Assembly: GCA_012798135.1 (NCBI GenBank)
Contig: JAAZNU010000039.1
Coordinates: forward strand, 124,001 to 188,000
Reading direction: 5' to 3'
DNA length: 64,000 bases
Source: Veillonellaceae bacterium
Lineage (GTDB): Bacteria > Bacillota_C > Negativicutes > UBA1444
Part shown: one piece after another, positions 61,366 to 64,000 of the stretch
How positions within the stretch are numbered: position 1 is the stretch's first letter
Layout of the letters: every line of letters starts with the position of its first letter
Program-made: the position numbers and the translations under genes
The notes under the pieces: generated by a model
Told to the model about the DNA's origin: nothing
The model's database searches: none
The model's input: only the letters and a program-made list of their open reading frames with translations

Positions 61366-62715
61366 TCAGTGACCAAACGGCAACCGGAAGCCTGACATTT
61401 TTTGACCAAGTTTCTGCATTCCCTGCATTTTTTTCATCATTTTGCGGGCTTCCATGAACTGTTTCAGTAAACGATTCACATCCTGAACCCGGGTGCCACT
61501 GCCGTCGGCAATCCGTTTGCGACGGCTCCCATTGACAATGGAGGGGTCGTGCCGCTCCCTTTTCGTCATGGACTGAATGATGGCTTCCACTCGTTTGAAG
61601 TCTTTTTCCTCGATCTGCATATCCTGAATCTGCTTCATTTTGCCGCCCAACCCTGGAATCATGCCCAGTAGCTGCTCAAAGGATCCCATCTTGCGAATGG
61701 ATTGCATCTGCGTCAAAAAATCATCCAGGGTAAACTCGTTCTTGCTCAGCTTCTGCTGCATGGCAAGGGTTTTTTCCTTGTCAAAGGTCTCCTGGGCCTT
61801 TTCGATCAGGCTCAGCATGTCCCCCATACCCAAGATGCGGGAAGCCATGCGATCCGGATGAAACGGTTCCAGGTTTTCCACCTTTTCCCCACTGCCAATA
61901 TATTTGATGGGTCGTCCGGTCACCGCCCTGACGGAAAGCGCCGCACCGCCACGGGCATCGCCGTCCATCTTGGTCAGGATTACGCCGTCGATCCCGACGA
62001 CGCCATGAAAATTCTCCGCGACATTGACAGCATCCTGCCCGGTCATGGCATCGACAACCAACAAAACTTCGTGGGGCTTGATCAGGTTTTTAATGTTGGT
62101 TAGTTCTTCCATCATGGCCGTATCAACGTGCAAACGTCCCGCCGTGTCGATAATGACCACATCGCGCAACTGCGACAGGGCCGTTTCACGAACGGACCGC
62201 ACGACGGCCAATGGATTCGTTTCCCCCGCCACCGTCAGCACCGGAATATCCAATTGTTTTCCAAGAGTCTGCAATTGTTGCACGGCCGCCGGCCGGTACA
62301 AGTCAGCGGCTACCAAGAGGGGTCGTTTGCCTTGTTTGGCAAACTGACGCGCCAGTTTTGCCGCCGTCGTCGTTTTACCCGAACCCTGCAGTCCCACCAT
62401 CATTATGACAGTCGGCGGCTCCGACGCCATCGAAATGCCACGTTGCGCCCCGCCCATCATATCGGTCAATTCTTCATAAACGATCTTAACAACCTGTTGC
62501 GCCGGGTTCAGGCTTTCCAAAACATCGTGCCCGACGGCTCTGGCTTTCACTCTGGCGACAAAATCTTTTACAACCTTGAAGTTTACGTCGGCTTCCAACA
62601 AGGCCAGGCGAATTTCCCGCAAGCATTCATTGACGTCGGATTCGGATAAACGTCCCCGGCCCCGCAAATTTTTAAAGATTCCCTGTAAGCGATCCGCTAA
62701 CCCTGAAAACAACAC
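61366..62715 (-). CDS. ffh: Signal recognition particle GTPase Ffh (SRP54)
   Basis: Binds signal sequences and 4.5S/6S RNA and targets ribosomes to the membrane. The 449 residues have the N domain, G domain (GLQGSGKTTTAAKLARQFAK, AADLYRPAAVQQL, DTAGRLHVD, TKMDGDARGG), and a methionine-rich M domain (GMIPGLGGKMKQIQDMQ, GSGTRVQDVNRLLKQF, MMKKMQGMQKL). GTG start shares a base with the ylxM stop (TAGTG). Confidence 0.98.
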   Translation of the reverse strand: MLFSGLADRLQGIFKNLRGRGRLSESDVNECLREIRLALLEADVNFKVVKDFVARVKARAVGHDVLESLNPAQQVVKIVYEELTDMMGGAQRGISMASEPPTVIMMVGLQGSGKTTTAAKLARQFAKQGKRPLLVAADLYRPAAVQQLQTLGKQLDIPVLTVAGETNPLAVVRSVRETALSQLRDVVIIDTAGRLHVDTAMMEELTNIKNLIKPHEVLLVVDAMTGQDAVNVAENFHGVVGIDGVILTKMDGDARGGAALSVRAVTGRPIKYIGSGEKVENLEPFHPDRMASRILGMGDMLSLIEKAQETFDKEKTLAMQQKLSKNEFTLDDFLTQMQSIRKMGSFEQLLGMIPGLGGKMKQIQDMQIEEKDFKRVEAIIQSMTKRERHDPSIVNGSRRKRIADGSGTRVQDVNRLLKQFMEARKMMKKMQGMQKLGQKMSGFRLPFGH

Positions 62716-63074
62716 TATTCCGTTCCCACCTCTTGCTCGAGAAGTGCGTCGATTTCTTGAAGCGCCTGCGAAACCTTCGGCGAAGCTTGTTCCGCGTTCG
62801 ACTCCTGCAACAGGCTTTTAGCTCTGTTCAGTCGTTCCGTAAGTTCCGCTTCCTGTTGCAACAGCTTGAGCCTCTTCTCGTATTCTTCCAGCATTTCCTC
62901 AGAACGGCGCAAAATATCATTGACAGCTTGCCGGGATACCCCGAAATCGGCGGCAATCTCGCCCAGCGACCAGTCCTGGAGAAAATGAAGTTCCAGGCAT
63001 TTCTGCTGCCGTTCGGTCAGCAACAATCCATAATGATCATACAAACGGCCGACCCGAATTATCTTTTCAAGCAT
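62715..63074 (-). CDS. ylxM: YlxM family helix-turn-helix protein
   Basis: SRP-operon accessory protein of 119 residues with a sigma-region-4-like HTH: MLEKIIRVGRLYDHYGLLLT, FLQDWSLGEIAADFGVSRQA, NDILRRSEEMLEEYEKRL, then an extra acidic coiled-coil tail of about 40 residues. The family N-terminus (MLEK) aligns with this start at 63074, which is exactly 6 nt after a TATAAT, so the mRNA should be leaderless. The longer reading from 63092 begins within the promoter. Confidence 0.95.
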   Translation of the reverse strand: MLEKIIRVGRLYDHYGLLLTERQQKCLELHFLQDWSLGEIAADFGVSRQAVNDILRRSEEMLEEYEKRLKLLQQEAELTERLNRAKSLLQESNAEQASPKVSQALQEIDALLEQEVGTE

Positions 63075-63080
63075 GAATTG

Positions 63081-63109
63081 ATTATACGGCATTCGATCGT
63101 CGCTGTCAA
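63081..63109 (-). promoter_or_regulatory. Consensus sigma-A promoter placed for a leaderless ylxM-ffh mRNA
   Basis: Perfect TTGACA (63109-63104) and perfect TATAAT (63086-63081) with 17-bp spacing. The usual start of transcription, 6 nt past the -10 box, coincides with the A of the ylxM ATG at 63074. No ribosome site lies between. Confidence 0.85.
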
Positions 63110-63352
63110 GGTTTTTACCTTTACATCAATGCCTGCATTATCTGCTTGCATCACATTGAAACTTCAAACCGTAAAATACACAGGCGAATTCGCCTTCAAG
63201 TTCCAGATGCAATGCAATCTCGCAAATTAACCGATAGACTCTCTGAAGTATAAATCCAAAATTCCAATTGGATAGTCTGGCTATATTAGGTATTTTTATA
63301 GGTACACTCTCAAATAAAAGCTAAAACGGCATAGTGGATTAGACGCGCCATA
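63110..63352. other. AT-rich intergenic region with a 14-bp palindrome
   Basis: About 240 nt between the end of the M20-type gene and the ylxM promoter. It contains a perfect palindrome AGGCGAATTCGCCT (63182-63195) and AT-rich sequence, with no coding frame that looks real and no clear terminator for the upstream gene. The palindrome might be an operator for the promoter 70 nt away, but nothing proves it. Confidence 0.5.
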
Positions 63353-64000
63353 TCATTCGGAAACAAAAATTCCCGCCATTTTAAGCGCCGCCCGCAATAA
63401 CAAATTGATTCCCGTCTGCAGTTGCTCATAGTCGGTCCACTCTTCCGGACAGTGACTTCTGCCGTCGCGACTGGGCACAAATATCAGCCCTACTTCAGTC
63501 AGCCCAGCCATGATCATTGCATCGTGACCGGCGCCGCTCTGCATTCGTTGTGCGGTGATTCCACAGTTGCGGGATTCTTCCTCCAGAATTTTTAACACTG
63601 TTGCGGAAAGCACGGTTGGTTGAACTGAAAGGATGGGCGTGATTCGAACGGAAATCCCCGAATATCGATATGGCAGATCGTGTACCGCCTTCTGCAACGC
63701 CGTGCTGATTTTTCGAATAGTGACGGCGGCTGTGGAGCGGATATCCACGGAAAAAACTACTTTCCCCGGCACGATATTACCGGCGTCCGGCCAGACCTGA
63801 AGGCTGCCGACAGTCGCCACTGTACCGGCGCCGGCTTGTTTGCCCAGGCGATAAATCTCCTGCACAATTGCGGCAGCCGCCACCAACGCATCGGCGCGCA
63901 TATCCATAGGAGTTGTGCCGGCATGATCCGGCCTTCCCAGTATCTCGATTTCCCACTGGTCAATCCCAACCACCGTTTCCACCAGGCCGACGTCAATTTT
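63353..64000 (-). CDS. M20 family Zn amidohydrolase, allantoate/N-carbamoyl amino acid type (5' part off the window)
   Basis: The last about 215 residues of a metal-dependent amidohydrolase of the M20/AllC-HyuC family. Seen here: the dimerisation-domain entry EIEILGRPDHAGTTPMDMRA, the substrate loop SVDIRST, the C-terminal catalytic RMQSGAGHDAMIMAG and VGLIFVPSRDGRSHCPEEWT with the metal-binding His. The N-terminal catalytic part lies beyond the right edge. Substrate (allantoate, ureidoglycolate, N-carbamoyl amino acid or similar) cannot be told from this piece. Confidence 0.9.
   Translation of the reverse strand, partial: KIDVGLVETVVGIDQWEIEILGRPDHAGTTPMDMRADALVAAAAIVQEIYRLGKQAGAGTVATVGSLQVWPDAGNIVPGKVVFSVDIRSTAAVTIRKISTALQKAVHDLPYRYSGISVRITPILSVQPTVLSATVLKILEEESRNCGITAQRMQSGAGHDAMIMAGLTEVGLIFVPSRDGRSHCPEEWTDYEQLQTGINLLLRAALKMAGIFVSE

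Noticed and set aside
63182..63195. Palindrome AGGCGAATTCGCCT as terminator of the M20-type gene
   Set aside because: Short stem, no T-run, and about 160 nt beyond the stop; at most a possible operator.

Overview
The window is a 64 kb stretch of a low-to-mid GC Bacillota (Firmicutes) chromosome. It carries a PolC-type replicative polymerase, CodY, a sigma-28/CheC/CheD chemotaxis set, a FliY-type flagellar switch and a B. subtilis-like gene order (ffh-rpsP-ylqC-ylqD-rimM-trmD-rplS; ylqF-rnhB-ylqG-ylqH; fla/che-sigD-swrB-rpsB-tsf-pyrH-frr-uppS-cdsA-dxr-rseP-ispG-proS-polC). A two-cluster clostridial ferredoxin suggests an anaerobe. I lean towards Clostridia or Negativicutes, but no outer-membrane gene lies in the window to decide this. 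Nearly every gene is on the minus strand. The one clear exception is a nicotinate phosphoribosyltransferase gene (50654-51706), which sits behind its own promoter.

Reading in the direction of transcription (from the high-coordinate end): a partial M20 amidohydrolase; the ylxM-ffh-rpsP-khpA-ylqD-rimM-trmD-rplS translation and secretion operon (63074-58670); lepB-rbgA-rnhB, then an orphan FliK-like/FlhB-like pair, yraN and comM (58601-52723); a PAS protein with a degenerate GGDEF domain; the plus-strand pncB-like gene; folP-folB-folK (50569-48488); dprA-topA; xerC; codY.

From 43004 to 12196 runs one continuous flagellar/chemotaxis superoperon: flgBC-fliEFGHIJ, a MotE-like gene, fliK, flgD, a TIGR02530-like gene, flgE, flbD, fliLMY, cheY, fliOPQR, flhBAFG, cheBAWCD, sigD, fapA, an unknown gene and a swrB-like gene. 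It encodes the hook-basal body, the export gate and ATPase, the switch, the chemotaxis core and the late-class sigma factor. It is followed by rpsB, tsf, pyrH, frr, a small unknown gene, a ferredoxin, and the isoprenoid/phospholipid block uppS-cdsA-dxr-rseP-ispG-proS-polC. Genes are tightly packed, often with 1-4 nt overlaps, and no gap exceeds 300 bases.

I found no mobile element, CRISPR array, rRNA or tRNA. The content is mostly core genome and I see no wholly new multi-gene system. The most notable observations are: a PolC whose PHP domain runs straight through the place where the proofreading exonuclease is normally inserted; a consensus promoter placed so that the ylxM-ffh mRNA should start at the A of the ATG; a PAS-GGDEF protein with a destroyed active site; a FliK-like/FlhB-tail-like pair far from the flagellar operon; structured leaders before rpsB and rplS; and a xerC promoter embedded in the topA terminator.
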